Assembly: GCA_013286495.1 (NCBI GenBank)
Contig: JABDFQ010000001.1
Coordinates: 120,994 to 184,993, forward strand
DNA length: 64,000 nucleotides
From: Gammaproteobacteria bacterium
Lineage (GTDB): Bacteria > Pseudomonadota > Gammaproteobacteria > DSM-16500
Direction of reading: 5' to 3'
Under the pieces are notes generated by a model that did not search any database, was not told where the DNA came from, and saw only the letters and a program-made list of their open reading frames with translations. The translations under genes and the position numbers were made by a program. Shown one piece after another: positions 63,045 to 64,000 of this stretch. Position 1 is the first letter of the stretch. Each line of letters opens with the position of its first letter.

Positions 63045-64000
63045 ATGAAATATATCGAACACGCGCGTGAAGGATTAAATAATCTTTATCATTGTAAATT
63101 ACGTTCACTGCTTGCATTGCTTGGTGTATTGGTCGGAACGGCATCAGTCGTTGCGATGGTTTTAGGCGGTGAATTGGCTACAAATGAAGCATTACGTCAA
63201 TTCAAATCACTGGGCACAGATTTGCTGGCTGTTGCGATTCAATCTGCAAATGAACAGGATGTATCCAGTGGAAAATTGGAAAGCATCAGTTTGTCGCAAG
63301 CATTGGCACTCACTGAACAGCATGACAATATTTTACAAGCTGCACCTTATACACAATTATTTCAGCCAGTCATGTATGAAGGAGAATTGGTGCCTTCTGT
63401 TGTGCTCGGTGTGACACATCATTTTGCAAATATATTACGAATCAGAATGCAGGCAGGACGATTTATTTCGTTGTTCGATCAATATGAATTTTATTGTGTG
63501 ATTGGACAAGGTTTGTATCAATCACTGAAAAAAATTTCATTTCATGAACCGGTTGGACAAGCATTGCAAATTGGCAAACATATTTTTGTCATTGTCGGTG
63601 TGGCAGATGATTGGCCGGAAAATAGTTTTATTTATACCAATATTAATCATGCAGTGATGGTTCCCTTGCTGGCATCAACTGTGATGGGAAATCAGGTGAA
63701 AATTAGAAATATTTTGCTACAGCTTGCACCCGATGCAGATATTGATGGCGTGGAAAAAAAAAGTGGGGGAGAGTATTAATTCTGCTGCAGATAAGCAATT
63801 AATGTTTCGCAGCGCGCGTGAATTAATTGCAAAAATGCAAATGCAAAGTCATATTCTCACGATTTTTTTAGGCTTGATTGGCAGCGTATCGCTGATTGTT
63901 GGTGGCATTGGTGTGATGAATATCATGCTGGTTTCTGTTGTGGAAAGACGACGTGAGATTGGCATTCGCATGGCAGTGGGTGCCACACGAGGCGATATTG
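63045..64000 (+). pseudogene. MacB-like ABC transporter permease with a frameshift (runs off window)
   Basis: The first frame (63045-63779, 244 residues) has the MacB/FtsX N-terminus: LRSLLALLGVLVGTASVVAMV with the first membrane helix, then a periplasmic MacB core (LSLSQALALTEQHDN-type). It stops after KKSGGEY at 63777-63779. The family sequence continues in another frame: [35 protein letters not shown] and [14 protein letters not shown] to the window edge. The break falls at A9 (63754-63762) next to G5 (63765-63769). Loss of one base from either run would restore one protein. It may be a sequencing error, a slippage site or a true pseudogene. The substrate is unknown; relatives export peptides, lipoproteins or antibiotics. 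Confidence 0.8.

Overview
The window reads as chromosome from a host-associated gammaproteobacterium close to the Legionellales (Coxiella/Legionella/Aquicella type). The housekeeping genes are plainly gammaproteobacterial (uvrD, engB, parC-parE, hemC-hemD-hemX-hemY, def-fmt-rsmB, guaC, miaB-ybeZ-ybeY-corC, rimK, a ccm cytochrome c cluster). The base composition is AT-leaning, and between these blocks lie large multi-domain proteins with no full-length family I recognise, the kind of gene that encodes translocated effectors in that order. The species cannot be named from the sequence alone.

Layout. 1-4 kb: partial uvrD facing engB, then an OPT-family peptide transporter. 4.1-9.2 kb: three unfamiliar genes separated by two long palindromic repeats; the middle one carries a C45-type N-terminal-nucleophile hydrolase domain. 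9.2-9.8 kb: a BrnT/BrnA toxin-antitoxin pair. 9.8-14.9 kb: parC, parE, nudF and ubiK on the minus strand. 14.9-22.9 kb: hemCDXY, def-fmt-rsmB, a palindromic repeat, guaC. 22.9-23.6 kb: a HigBA-like pair. 23.7-29.9 kb: envelope genes, namely gmhB, plsC, a secreted DUF3298-like protein, waaG, waaP, a protein with two fused LPS-kinase domains and a further kinase-like gene. 29.9-33.4 kb: two lysine-catabolism genes and an unknown. 33.5-36.9 kb: priA, and an NfeD/slipin pair. 37.0-41.2 kb: tRNA-Leu and tRNA-Arg followed by accessory genes and gene debris (antitoxin and hydrolase stubs, Nudix, orphan AbiEi-type antitoxin, Gfo/Idh/MocA oxidoreductase, RhuM, KTSC). 41.3-49.7 kb: a DoxX/MauE-like membrane protein and three large effector-like genes on one strand. 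49.8-54.7 kb: corC-ybeY-ybeZ-miaB, a ferredoxin and rsmE. 54.8-58.6 kb: a DksA/TraR-like zinc finger, a QEGLA-motif metallopeptidase, rimK with its retropepsin-like partner, and a small unknown. 58.6-63.0 kb: ccmC-D-E-F-G-H. 63.0 kb to the end: a MacB-like permease with an apparent frameshift.

The most interesting structure is the set of palindromic repeats. Five large composite inverted repeats share one core and occupy intergenic gaps; one of them supplies the only visible start codon of ccmH. A different palindrome of 167 bp lies in frame inside ccmF and adds about 56 residues to a loop between two membrane helices, much as Rickettsia palindromic elements do. In the effector-like cluster, the 1268-residue protein ends in a divergent poly(A)-polymerase/CCA-transferase head domain, the next protein carries the landmarks of a fold-type I PLP enzyme, and the third carries a kinase-like catalytic loop. 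Three toxin-antitoxin-type loci have promoters whose -10 box lies only 6-7 nt before the start codon, which suggests leaderless mRNAs.
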